Position numbers and translations under genes: made by a program. The notes beneath the pieces are model-generated. The model was given only the letters and a program-made list of their open reading frames with translations, did not search any database and was not told the DNA's origin. This document shows positions 56,067-63,887 of a stretch of DNA of 64,000 bases, piece by piece; the stretch's first letter is position 1, and each line of letters starts with the position of its first letter. The stretch comes from Actinoplanes philippinensis (GTDB taxonomy: Bacteria; Actinomycetota; Actinomycetes; Mycobacteriales; Micromonosporaceae): positions 310,001 through 374,000 of the forward strand of contig NZ_FONV01000010.1 of the NCBI RefSeq assembly GCF_900113015.1. The letters run 5' to 3'.

Positions 56067-57020
56067 TCAGCGGGACTTGTGCATCAGGTGCGCCAGCGCG
56101 GCGCCCATGCCGAGCACTGCGACCGGGATGCACGCCACGGCGGCGGTGATCGGCCACGGGGCCGACGTCCAGCCCCACGCGGCCATCAGGTGATAGGCGA
56201 TCTGCCCGAGCGCACCGAGCGTCAGCGACGTCAGCGCGCACCACTTCGCGAACCGCAGCGCCGAGCCGGTGACCATCCCGGACAGCCACACGTACAGCGC
56301 GTACGCGGCGAGGGTTTCCATGCCGATCGGCAGCGTGATCGCCGTGTTGATCTGGAAGTCGGAGATCCCCGGGAGCAGCGTGACCATGCCGAAGCCGGTC
56401 AGCCGTCCCATCTCGACCCAGCCGCCCCAGATCGCGACGAACGCGGGCAGACACAGGATCAGCACCGGCCACACGACCGGCCGGCGGCGCTTCGGCGCGG
56501 GCTCGGCGACCGGCTCGACCGAGGTCGGCTCGGGCGCCGGCGCCTCGACCGGTACGGCGGGCGGCCGGGTGATGCCGACCCATGCCATCTCGTCGGCCGG
56601 GTCGATCGTCGGCAGGGCCGGCGACGCGGGCGGCGCCAGTTCGGCAGCCTGCCCGCGCAGGTCGGCCGCTTCGTCCGGGTCGTTCACCCGGGCCGCGCGG
56701 CGGAGTAGATCCTCACGTGCGGCCTCGCGCGCCTCAGCCGAGTCCCACCCGCGACCGGCGGACTCGTCGATCGGCTCGGGGTCACCCTCCGGGGTGTCGT
56801 CCGCCGGCGGCGGCTCGACCGGCTCAGGAGCGGCCGGCGCGGCGGGGGCCGGGGTGAGGGCGGCGAGCAGGGCGTTTGCCTTCGGTCCGCCGACCTTGAA
56901 CGTCTTCATCAGTTGGTTGCGGCTCGGCAGCGTGCCGAGCCGGTCGGCCAGGTCGCGGGCGTGCGGGATCAGTTCGTCGACGGTGCGCGGGTAGGCGCTC
57001 GGGGCGGTCGTGGCGGTCAT
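56067..57020 (-). CDS. Membrane protein with N-terminal HTH (DUF2637-like, SpdB-like)
   Basis: 317 residues from ATG 57020. N-terminal DNA-binding-like helix bundle (VDELIPHARDLADRLGTLPS; NQLMKTFKVGGPKANALLAA), a Pro/Glu-rich linker, then four membrane segments (VVWPVLILCLPAFVAIWGGW to ITAAVACIPVAVLGMGAALA). This DUF2637 architecture recurs in Streptomyces AICEs and plasmids, where such proteins are linked to intramycelial spread. Confidence 0.75.
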   Translation of the reverse strand: MTATTAPSAYPRTVDELIPHARDLADRLGTLPSRNQLMKTFKVGGPKANALLAALTPAPAAPAAPEPVEPPPADDTPEGDPEPIDESAGRGWDSAEAREAAREDLLRRAARVNDPDEAADLRGQAAELAPPASPALPTIDPADEMAWVGITRPPAVPVEAPAPEPTSVEPVAEPAPKRRRPVVWPVLILCLPAFVAIWGGWVEMGRLTGFGMVTLLPGISDFQINTAITLPIGMETLAAYALYVWLSGMVTGSALRFAKWCALTSLTLGALGQIAYHLMAAWGWTSAPWPITAAVACIPVAVLGMGAALAHLMHKSR

Positions 57021-57054
57021 CGGCTGTTCCTCTCGGAGCAGGGACAAGGGCAGG

Positions 57055-57408
57055 TCACGCACACTCAAGGCATTCACCGAGCGAGCGCGGAATGCAGTAG
57101 GGCCGGACTGTCCGGCAGGTCGAGCAGGTACGTCGGGCCGTCATCGCCTTGTCGAGCGCTCGCAGCTGCGCGGCGCTCGGCGTGCGCTTCGGCCGGGCCA
57201 GGTCGAGCCGGTACAGGTACGCGGCACGAACGCCACCGACGCCGCGCCACAAGATCTGAGCGGCGACCGGCTGACCACCGGGACACAGACCGCGTTCACG
57301 CAGTTGACGACGGGTCGCGTAACCGGACGGGGCACCCCGCCACCAGAAGGTGGGGATGCCGTACCGGGCGCCGTCCGGGTCGTGGAACGCGGCCCGGATC
57401 CGGGCCAT
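57055..57408 (-). CDS. RRQ-motif zinc-binding protein
   Basis: 117 residues: FWWRGAPSGYATRRQLRERG, LCPGGQPVAAQILWR, LYRLDLARPKRTPSAAQLRA and a zinc cluster CSTCRTVRPYCIPRSLGECL then EC. This corresponds to the RRQRL-motif zinc-binding family of actinobacterial elements; its role is unknown. TGATG overlap with the upstream gene. Confidence 0.8.
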   Translation of the reverse strand: MARIRAAFHDPDGARYGIPTFWWRGAPSGYATRRQLRERGLCPGGQPVAAQILWRGVGGVRAAYLYRLDLARPKRTPSAAQLRALDKAMTARRTCSTCRTVRPYCIPRSLGECLECA

Positions 57409-57659
57409 CAGGCCGCGCGGCGCGGGCTCGGCGAGCGGGTCAGCCGGGCCACGTGGGCGAACGTCTCGCGGATCACCGCACGCTCAGCGCGGCGCACCCG
57501 GCGCACGTCCAGCTCACTGACCCGGCCACGCTCGGCCGCGCCCAACAGCGTGATCTCGGCGTCCAGCCAGACCAACTCGGCGTTGATCAGCGGCGCCTCA
57601 AGCTCGATGGCCGCAAGGTCGGCGGCGGTCGGCGCGGGGTAGAAGTCGTGATCGCTCAC
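57408..57659 (-). CDS. DUF6284-like AICE protein
   Basis: 83 residues from GTG 57659 (SDHDFYPAPTAADLAAIELE; APLINAELVWLDAEITLLGA), with GGAGGA upstream. Resembles the DUF6284 family found directly before RRQ-motif genes in AICEs. Function unknown. Confidence 0.7.
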   Translation of the reverse strand: MSDHDFYPAPTAADLAAIELEAPLINAELVWLDAEITLLGAAERGRVSELDVRRVRRAERAVIRETFAHVARLTRSPSPRRAA

Positions 57660-58044
57660 GGGGACGTTCCTCCATAGCAAGGATCAGCGCGGCACCGACA
57701 CGAGCGGCCGATACCGCGCTGATCAGGTGAAAGTCAGGTAGAGGGCCGCTCGGAAGCGGCCGGGGAAACACACGCACATTCGCTCTTCGCCGGCTCACGC
57801 TCGCCCTGGGCTCACCAGAGGTCGGCCGCCATGCGGCTCAATGCGTGATCTCGACCGGCGTTACCGGCAACACCCCGCAAGCGGGATCTGCCGGAGAGCG
57901 ACGCCGTCCGTGTTGCGCCAGATGAACGTTCTAGCTGCTCAAAGACGCTATGGAGTTCTCAAGGAAGAGCGCGCGCCCGGGGCGATCACGAACGGCGTAG
58001 CCGAAGCCACCTCCGCCGTGTCGGAGCCCGACCGGCTTGCCTTG
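57660..58044. other. Gene-free stretch upstream of the GntR regulator
   Basis: About 385 bp between divergent transcription units. A 70-codon rightward frame (57841-58053) has no ribosome-binding site or recognisable content. The region presumably holds promoters for the leftward small-gene operon. Confidence 0.4.
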
Positions 58045-58137
58045 CCTGGCTAGCCAGGAGGCACGAGATGAAGCTAGACCGGCCTGGCTAGTCAGGTCAA
58101 CCCCTAGTGCAGAACTTCCCTAACTTGGCTAGTCAGA
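58045..58137. promoter_or_regulatory. Three operator-like palindromes before the GntR gene
   Basis: CCTGGCTAGCCAGG (58045-58058, perfect), CCTGGCTAGTCAGG (58083-58096) and CTTGGCTAGTCAGA (58124-58137), spaced 38 and 41 bp. The last precedes TAGGGT (58140-58145), a -10-like box seven bases before the GTG start, so the regulator probably represses its own leaderless transcript. Confidence 0.7.
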
Positions 58138-58151
58138 GGTAGGGTCAGCCC

Positions 58152-59018
58152 GTGCCTGCGAACCTGGAATTCCTTGGTGACCTTGATCCCGACGACCCGC
58201 GACAGGCGTCGCAGCAGATCGCGAACATGCTGCGCGCCGCGATCTTGACCCGAAAGCTCGCGCCGGGCGACAAGCTGCCCTCACAGCCCGAACTTGCGAA
58301 TCGCTACGGCGTTGCGCGCGAGACGATCAAGCGAGCGCTTGAGGTGTTGCGCAATGAGCGCCTGATCGTCACCCGCCAGGGCAGCGGAGCCTTCGTCCGC
58401 GCGCAGACTCAGCGCCCGGTCGAGCTACGCCCCTTGATCGAGGCCGCTTTCGAGCACACACACGTGGCGATCGACTTCGCCGGGTTCTCAGGTGAGACCT
58501 TGCGGGACGCGATTGCCGAAGCGCTCGACATGGTGCGCGCCGGCCGGTCCGCCCCCGAGACCATCAACGTCCGCCTCATGATCTCGGACATGTCGGTGCC
58601 GATGGCGCTTCCGGCGCTCGCCGCAACCGGGGCCGATGATCCGGCTGTCCGGAAGCGGGCAGAACGCATCACCCGGCGAGCCGCCGACGGGATCATTGAC
58701 CAGGTGCACGAACTCGCTGAACTCGGCCTCGTGAAGTCCGCGACGGTCGAGGTCCGGACCCACAGCATCGCTCCAACCTTCAAGCTCTACATGCTCAACG
58801 GACGAGAGGCGTTCTTCGGCTTCTACCCGGCGGTCAAGCGCGAAGTGACCATCGGCCGAGAGCCGGTCGAAATCTTCGACTTGATGGGCAGGGACGCAAC
58901 CTTGTTCCACTACGCCGTTGACGATGATGAGGCATCACACGGCACGCAGTTTGTGGAATCCGCCCGCCTTTGGTTCAACTCCGTCTGGGACAGCGTTGCG
59001 CGCGAGTACCGCCCGTGA
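58152..59018 (+). CDS. GntR-family regulator (KorSA-like)
   Basis: 288 residues from GTG 58152. N-terminal winged helix typical of GntR (RQASQQIANMLRAAILTRKL; PGDKLPSQPELANRYGVARE; RQGSGAFVR), then an unusual C-terminal domain not clearly UTRA or FadR (EALDMVRAGRSAPETINVRL; YMLNGREAFFGFYPAVKREV). GntR proteins of this kind (KorSA of pSAM2) keep AICE transfer and replication genes off. It overlaps a HAD gene by four bases. Confidence 0.88.
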   Translation: MPANLEFLGDLDPDDPRQASQQIANMLRAAILTRKLAPGDKLPSQPELANRYGVARETIKRALEVLRNERLIVTRQGSGAFVRAQTQRPVELRPLIEAAFEHTHVAIDFAGFSGETLRDAIAEALDMVRAGRSAPETINVRLMISDMSVPMALPALAATGADDPAVRKRAERITRRAADGIIDQVHELAELGLVKSATVEVRTHSIAPTFKLYMLNGREAFFGFYPAVKREVTIGREPVEIFDLMGRDATLFHYAVDDDEASHGTQFVESARLWFNSVWDSVAREYRP

Positions 59019-59692
59019 CGGGGCCGACGCTTTCCGACCTGGTGGGAGCTGGTCCACTGCTTCTGGACTTTGACGGACCGGTCTGCTCGATCTTCGCGGG
59101 GTACCCCGCGCCGCGTGTTGCGGCCAAACTGGTCGCGCTGCTCGACATCAAGGGCATCGCCATGACACCGCAAGTGCGCAGCGAGACCGACCCGCTCGCT
59201 GTCCTACGGTGGGTTGGCGAGACGTGCTCGCACAGATTGACCGCTGAGGTCGAGGATGCCCTTTGTACTGCCGAACTGCACGCTGCACGCATCGCCACAC
59301 CGACGCCATTCGGACATGAGGTGATTCTTGGCGCGCACGCCCGTGGCATACCAGTCGCTGTGGTCAGCAATAACTCGGCGGTGGCAATTGAGGCATACCT
59401 GACAGCCCACAATCTCGCCTCGTACGTCACGCCGATCATTGGACGGCCATACGCGGACCCGCAGAGCATGAAACCGGACCCCCGCCCGGTCCTGGATGCG
59501 GTCCGTGTCCTCGGTGCCGATCCGAGAGCCTGCGTGCTGGTCGGAGATTCGCTCTCAGACATTGAGGCAGCGCATGCCGCCGGCGTCGCCGCGATCGGCT
59601 ACGCCAATAGACCGTGGAAAGTCGCCGCCTTCGCGGCGGCCGAAACCGTGGTGACGTCAATGGAGGCCATCGCAGAGCAACTATCCTCCTGA
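59015..59692 (+). CDS. HAD-superfamily hydrolase
   Basis: 225 residues from GTG 59015 (GTGA overlap). Motif I LLLDFDGPV (DxDG), motif II VVSNNS, motif III lysine in SMKPDPRPVL, motif IV CVLVGDSLSDIEAAHAAG. A cytosolic phosphatase of the phosphoglycolate-phosphatase-like subgroup. GntR-HAD pairs recur in AICEs; a small phosphorylated effector for the regulator is a reasonable guess. Confidence 0.88.
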   Translation: MTGPTLSDLVGAGPLLLDFDGPVCSIFAGYPAPRVAAKLVALLDIKGIAMTPQVRSETDPLAVLRWVGETCSHRLTAEVEDALCTAELHAARIATPTPFGHEVILGAHARGIPVAVVSNNSAVAIEAYLTAHNLASYVTPIIGRPYADPQSMKPDPRPVLDAVRVLGADPRACVLVGDSLSDIEAAHAAGVAAIGYANRPWKVAAFAAAETVVTSMEAIAEQLSS

Positions 59693-59697
59693 TAAGC

Positions 59698-59757
59698 GCG
59701 ACCTTGCGTATGTGGGGGAAACCGACTGCCCAGGATCCCCTTAGTACGCAAGGTCGC
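59698..59757. terminator. Bidirectional terminator between HAD and methyltransferase genes
   Basis: Perfect 13-bp arms GCGACCTTGCGTA (59698-59710) and complement (59745-59757) with an inner GGGGA/TCCCC pair, between converging genes. Confidence 0.65.
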
Positions 59758-59852
59758 ACATGCGAGTTACTTGATGGCGTTGATCAGGATTCCGATTCGA
59801 GTTCGCCTTATTCGCATTGACGGGCATTATCTAGAAGATCAGAATGATCGGG

Positions 59853-60950
59853 CTAAAACAGAAGCCCAGCCTCGTTAGCCGATGGCTCCGCAACCTGTCC
59901 GGAGACAATCTGCACGTGCCTCATCAACGTCTGACCTATTACTTCGCCGAGCTTTACAGGAACCGCGTTACCGATGAGCCTGCCTAGCCGATTGAAGCGA
60001 ATTGGGTCGCCATCCCTAACGAACTTGTAGGTCTGCGGGAAGCTCTGCAACATAGCCGCTTCGCGTAACGAAATTGCACGGTCTTGAACAGGGTGGCCAA
60101 ATCTGCCGTTCCCAAATCCGAAGCACTGGGTCGTGATCGTCGGCGCTGGCGCATCCCACTCCATGCGCCCATACACGCTGGGGTAGGTAGCACCAGTCGT
60201 CTTCCGATGACAGGCAGCTATGAGTTCAGGGTCCCAGTCACGCCATGTACCGCCGGGCTTGGACGCCTTCATTCGCCTCATGTTCGTCTCGCTTAGCGAA
60301 GACGACACATGAAGGGGATCATCTGGATGCTGCTCGCCAGCGCTGATCGGAGGCAGCGTTCCGATTTCTTGCCGAACTGTCCTCCTAGCCGCATCGGCTG
60401 GTGGACGGATTTCCAGCCCAGCTGATCCCAACTTTGACGCCAGCAAGACGAGTCGCCGGCGAGCCTGTGGGATTCCAATCGTTGTACAGTCCACCACAGA
60501 CCAGCTTACCGAGTACCCGCGCAAGAATTTCGTGAACTTCTTGAAAACGTCATGGTCGGCAAGCTGAGAAACATTCTCCATGGTGACAAGATCTGGTTGC
60601 GTATCTGCCACCAACTGCCCGAAGGTTTTCACCAACTGCCAGTCGAGGGCTCGCTTCTTACTTCTGCCGCTCTGGCTGTAGGTAGAGAACGGCTGACACG
60701 GAGCGCAGCCAGCCAACAGCGAAATATCACCGTCGCTCAGGAACGGAACAAGATCATCGCTCTTGACCTCATTCACGTCTTTTTCGATGAAGACAGCATC
60801 GTTATTCGCCTCAAACGGATACCTGCATGACGGGTCTAGGTCAAAGCCAGCTTTGACGTCAATGCCACCGCGCACCAGACCGTGCGTCAAGCCTCCAGCG
60901 CCACAGAAAAGATCGACCGCTGAGATTCTAGGAGTTCCGGTCGAAGTCAT
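59853..60950 (-). CDS. DNA cytosine-5 methyltransferase of the HEPN-DUF262 operon
   Basis: 365 residues with motif I AVDLFCGAGGLTHGLVRGGI, motif IV AGCAPCQPFSTYSQ, motif VI TMENVSQL, motif VIII QARRRLVLLAS and motif X LIGNAVPVKLGE. Complete enzyme of the restriction-associated type, AT-richer than its surroundings. Last gene of a three-gene overlapping operon; likely supplies self-marking for the accompanying HEPN and DUF262 proteins. Confidence 0.93.
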   Translation of the reverse strand: MTSTGTPRISAVDLFCGAGGLTHGLVRGGIDVKAGFDLDPSCRYPFEANNDAVFIEKDVNEVKSDDLVPFLSDGDISLLAGCAPCQPFSTYSQSGRSKKRALDWQLVKTFGQLVADTQPDLVTMENVSQLADHDVFKKFTKFLRGYSVSWSVVDCTTIGIPQARRRLVLLASKLGSAGLEIRPPADAARRTVRQEIGTLPPISAGEQHPDDPLHVSSSLSETNMRRMKASKPGGTWRDWDPELIAACHRKTTGATYPSVYGRMEWDAPAPTITTQCFGFGNGRFGHPVQDRAISLREAAMLQSFPQTYKFVRDGDPIRFNRLGRLIGNAVPVKLGEVIGQTLMRHVQIVSGQVAEPSANEAGLLF

Positions 60951-61699
60951 GCCGCACCTTGCCCTGGCCGATGGTCTACTCGAAGGAATACAAAGGAATC
61001 GATGTATTGAATGAAGCAGCCGATCACTTCGCGTAGGTAGTCGCCCACGTTGTTGGCGGTCTCGCGCAATTCCGAGACAACAAGATCAGCGGCACACTCG
61101 ACGAAGGAGACGGAACCATGCGCCAAGCTGTTCCGGCGGTTCCTGACGAGTTTCAGCGCGCCAACATTGTCACGCCCCCTGCGCTTGACGGCCGCATTAA
61201 CTTCCCTGCTGACAGAAATCTCGCAGCCTACGCGCTTTCCGATTCGGAAAATCTCTTCATCATCCCAGTTGCCACCGCCGCCAGCCTCAATAGCGAAATT
61301 GCCAATGGGTAGTTGATCAGTGATGTGGCTGCTCAACTCCAGGGCGTACCTCAACCGGTTTTCAGGTGCTAGCTCTACATGGGTTCGAGCCTTTGCACGC
61401 ACCCACTCGCGTTGCAACTCGTCGTTAAGCTGGTGAGGGCGCCACTCTCCTGTCGTCTGAGTGGCTTCGGTAATAGCCTCCAAGCAACGCGCAACGGTGG
61501 CTTCAACGAGATTGTAGAGTTGTAGATAGACACTAGAGTAAAGAATTCTCTGTTGAGGCGCCGTAATTCTGTATTCTGATACAGCGATCCTCGGCGGTCC
61601 ACTCTGAGCGGCAGTCTCGATTTCGGTAAGCAGATCTAGATACTCCGAAACCTCCTCGAAGCGCTCCTCAAAGAAGGGCAGAAGGTCGTTTACGCTCAC
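60947..61699 (-). CDS. HEPN RNase-like protein (MAE_28990/MAE_18760-like)
   Basis: 250 residues, all-helical pattern. The HEPN catalytic motif is visible as RNRRNSLAHG (R-x4-H) near residue 186, preceded by SVYLQLYNLVEATVARCLEA, the typical first HEPN helices of the MAE_28990 group. It overlaps both neighbours by four bases. HEPN proteins of this group are RNases or predicted RNases in defence and toxin loci; here the target and activation signal are unknown. Confidence 0.8.
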   Translation of the reverse strand: MSVNDLLPFFEERFEEVSEYLDLLTEIETAAQSGPPRIAVSEYRITAPQQRILYSSVYLQLYNLVEATVARCLEAITEATQTTGEWRPHQLNDELQREWVRAKARTHVELAPENRLRYALELSSHITDQLPIGNFAIEAGGGGNWDDEEIFRIGKRVGCEISVSREVNAAVKRRGRDNVGALKLVRNRRNSLAHGSVSFVECAADLVVSELRETANNVGDYLREVIGCFIQYIDSFVFLRVDHRPGQGAA

Positions 61700-62778
61700 A
61701 GCGCACTCACCAGACGATCGCGGACGAAGCCGAGCCGCCCCTCAAGCCGCGCACGCGCATTTGCGCCATCCGAGCCGGTCACGTCCGTGAACTCTGAGCC
61801 GTCGACCCACGAAGCCACATTCAGGGCCTCTTGGTCGGCTCGCGCGAGTTCTGGGCGATCCATCAACGCTAGATAGGATCCGATAGCGATCGCCTCGAAG
61901 CGAGCGTGTGGGGTAGCCCTTCCGGCCGGCCCCTTCCTAAATCCATTCGGGAACACCCGCTCAATGAACTCCATAACATCATGGAAGCGCTGACGATAGG
62001 CCGGCTCCAGCCTGGGATTTCCCGTCAACTTCTCGTTCATCTTTCGCGAGTAATTGAAGATAAAATCGGCAGGCTTGTCCCGATACCCATCCAACCCATC
62101 GCCATACGCGAAGAACCGAGTCACAAGCTCTTCATAGCCTCGCTCGTTCTTCCGCTTGTCGCTCATCGGCGCCAACCGGATCAATCGCTCATCCTTGGCA
62201 AGATCGATGACAAGAGATAGGAATGGACCCGCAAGTGCCCCGCGTCGAATTTCAGCCTTGTTTGCGATCTTGCTGCCCGTGTTGATGCGCTCGAACATGT
62301 CGAGTCGGGCAGCGTCGTCAGCGTGCTCATTGAGCACGATGCCGCGGATGGACCTGTTCCGAATCTTGCGTTGGCGAGATTCAGGGAGATCGGAGAATCT
62401 GAACCCCGACAGATATTCGAGTTGTTCGAGCTTCCCGAGCTGGAAGTCACCCAGAATAAATTCCTGAATAGTCCGCAAACGCTGCGACCCATCAACTACT
62501 TCTAGGCGGCCGTCGGGCATCTCCCAGAAAAAGATGAAAGGAATCGGCAAGCCCATTATCAAGGATTCGATGAACTTAGACTTGCGTTCCTCCTCCCAGG
62601 TGAACTCACGCTGGTACGAAGGAACAACATACTCGCCAGCCTGCATCTTGTTAGCCAGGATCTCGACGTTGTACTCGGTGATGTAAAAGTCGATGCGCTT
62701 GGACTGGTCGATGATCTGTTGTTCGGCGGCGATCACCTGGTCTGCCGAGATGCTTACTTCAGCCTTCGCCGCCACCAT
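61696..62778 (-). CDS. DUF262 domain protein (GmrSD/ParB-like)
   Basis: 360 residues from ATG 62778 (MVAAKAEVSISADQVIAAEQ). The DUF262 core is clear: YVVPSYQREFTWEEERKSKF, IESLIMGLPIPFIFFWE, EVVDGSQRLRTIQEFI (DGxQR), LDMFERINTGS. It lacks the C-terminal DUF1524 HNH nuclease of GmrSD, so it is probably an NTP-binding sensor or regulator partner. First gene of the operon; a longer frame upstream to 62865 lacks homology. Confidence 0.88.
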   Translation of the reverse strand: MVAAKAEVSISADQVIAAEQQIIDQSKRIDFYITEYNVEILANKMQAGEYVVPSYQREFTWEEERKSKFIESLIMGLPIPFIFFWEMPDGRLEVVDGSQRLRTIQEFILGDFQLGKLEQLEYLSGFRFSDLPESRQRKIRNRSIRGIVLNEHADDAARLDMFERINTGSKIANKAEIRRGALAGPFLSLVIDLAKDERLIRLAPMSDKRKNERGYEELVTRFFAYGDGLDGYRDKPADFIFNYSRKMNEKLTGNPRLEPAYRQRFHDVMEFIERVFPNGFRKGPAGRATPHARFEAIAIGSYLALMDRPELARADQEALNVASWVDGSEFTDVTGSDGANARARLEGRLGFVRDRLVSAL

Positions 62779-63032
62779 CGTCTCCCTGCTCGCTGCGCCC
62801 CTACCCAGAGACCGGCGCCGCGCCGTAGCAAGGTGCGACGCTGGTACAACACGATCATGCCACACATGGCAACGATCCAGGTTAGGGTAGTCTGTCCGGT
62901 TACCTCACAGCAGGCCGCCCCGCCGGGACGGCAGCTCACCGGGACGGGTCCGTTCATGCCCGGTTGTCGCATCCGTGTCGGCCCAGCGGTCAACAGCGCC
63001 GTTCTACCTGGTGACAGCCTGATGATCGGCAC
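62779..63032. other. Promoter region of the defence-like operon
   Basis: No gene. A TGCCA-CACA-TGGCA palindrome (62858-62871) lies 80 bp before the DUF262 start and is a candidate operator. Confidence 0.4.
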
Positions 63033-63089
63033 ACTGTAAATCCGTCGCGAAAGCTACAGAGGTTCGAATCCTCTACCCGCCACAGGCAG
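63033..63089. repeat. attR of the AICE (57 bp)
   Basis: Identical to 46150-46206: the 3' part of tRNA-Tyr from the anticodon onward. The 5' half is missing, so this copy cannot give a tRNA. Confidence 0.95.
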
Positions 63090-63091
63090 AC

Positions 63092-63135
63092 AGAACGGCC
63101 CCGGTACCAGCGGAAACGCTGACCGGGGCCGTTCT
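63092..63135 (+). terminator. Original tRNA-Tyr terminator, displaced by the AICE
   Basis: A perfect 14-bp stem AGAACGGCCCCGGT and complement, loop containing ACCAGCGGAAACG, followed by CGTTGTG. It starts two bases past attR, the same position as the element-borne copy past attL. Confidence 0.75.
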
Positions 63136-63452
63136 CGTTGTGATCTAGCGAAGTCCAGCCGAGTCCGGCTCTCCACGAGCAGTTGTGGGCGGATCATGGG
63201 CAGACAGGATCACTCACTCCCCCACCCGTTCCCCGGCTATCGGCCTCGCTGATGCCGCGTCGCCGGGGTTGCTGGGCCGGGTCGCCGGGTGTCACCCCGT
63301 AGGGATCAGTACGGCCTCCGGCGGCGCCGGCCACTGGCCACCTGGACCACCTATTCGGTGGCAAGCCGCGAAGCGGCGCGGCAGTAGCTCGACATGGACC
63401 AACCTCGAACACGGAGCTTCCCTCGGGACTCGGGGCGGGCAGTGCCCAAGGG
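63136..63452. other. Gene-free stretch right of the AICE
   Basis: Frames here are short and overlapping on both strands with no family resemblance or ribosome-binding site; I see no gene. Confidence 0.4.
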
Positions 63453-63887
63453 CTACAGGCGCGACCAGTGGGCGAGATCTTCGGCGAGTCGGCTGAGTTC
63501 TTCTCCCGCCTCCAGCGTGAAGACGGCGGTAGCTGACCAAGCGGTGTCATCCCAACTGGGGCCGGAGTGCCTCAACATCACGTGAAGGGATACGCAGCGC
63601 CGCCGATCATGCCGGGCCTCAACAGTCAGCTCATGTTCTAACGACTGCCACACGCGCGAGCCATTCCAGCCTCGCCAGTCGGCCACAAGGTCACCCATAA
63701 ACCTGGCGAGCGTCGCTTCGCGGCCGTCGAACCCGCTGCCGACCTTCGCCATAGTCGTCGCAGTCAGGCCGTCCTCGTGTAGCTCGGTCCTGGTCATATA
63801 GATATAGCCGTCCCCGTGGAGGTCTTCCGGTGGGTAGAGCACCCAGCGTGCAGTGCCGGCCTTGCCCAAGACGAACGGCTCCTTCAT
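63453..63887 (-). CDS. Hypothetical protein, DUF6228-like
   Basis: 144 residues (MKEPFVLGKAGTARWVLYPP; GWNGSRVWQSLEHELTVEAR; SATAVFTLEAGEELSRLAED). The GW.G.R.W.SLE.EL pattern with a C-terminal LEAGEELSRLAxDL helix resembles the DUF6228 group of small actinobacterial proteins. Function unknown. First host gene to the right of the AICE. Confidence 0.6.
   Translation of the reverse strand: MKEPFVLGKAGTARWVLYPPEDLHGDGYIYMTRTELHEDGLTATTMAKVGSGFDGREATLARFMGDLVADWRGWNGSRVWQSLEHELTVEARHDRRRCVSLHVMLRHSGPSWDDTAWSATAVFTLEAGEELSRLAEDLAHWSRL

Larger units (their letters stand above)
46150..63089. mobile_element. Actinomycete integrative and conjugative element (AICE, prim-pol type) in tRNA-Tyr
   Basis: 16.9 kb between 57-bp direct repeats, integrase next to attL. 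The backbone matches AICEs: int-xis, DUF3631 ATPase and prim-pol replication genes, one FtsK/TraB-like DNA translocase, small SpdB-like and RRQ-motif genes, and a GntR/KorSA-like regulator. Cargo: two cytosine methyltransferases, a HEPN protein and a DUF262 protein. No type IV secretion genes, as expected for AICEs that transfer double-stranded DNA. Confidence 0.92.

Noticed and set aside
57841..58053. 70-codon rightward gene before the GntR regulator
   Set aside because: No ribosome-binding site, unconvincing composition, and it overlaps the first operator-like palindrome.
61696..62865. DUF262 gene as a GmrSD type IV restriction enzyme
   Set aside because: The C-terminal DUF1524 HNH nuclease domain is absent in this protein and no GmrD-like gene follows.
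63033..63089. Second tRNA-Tyr gene
   Set aside because: Only the 3' part from the anticodon onward is present; it is the attR duplication.
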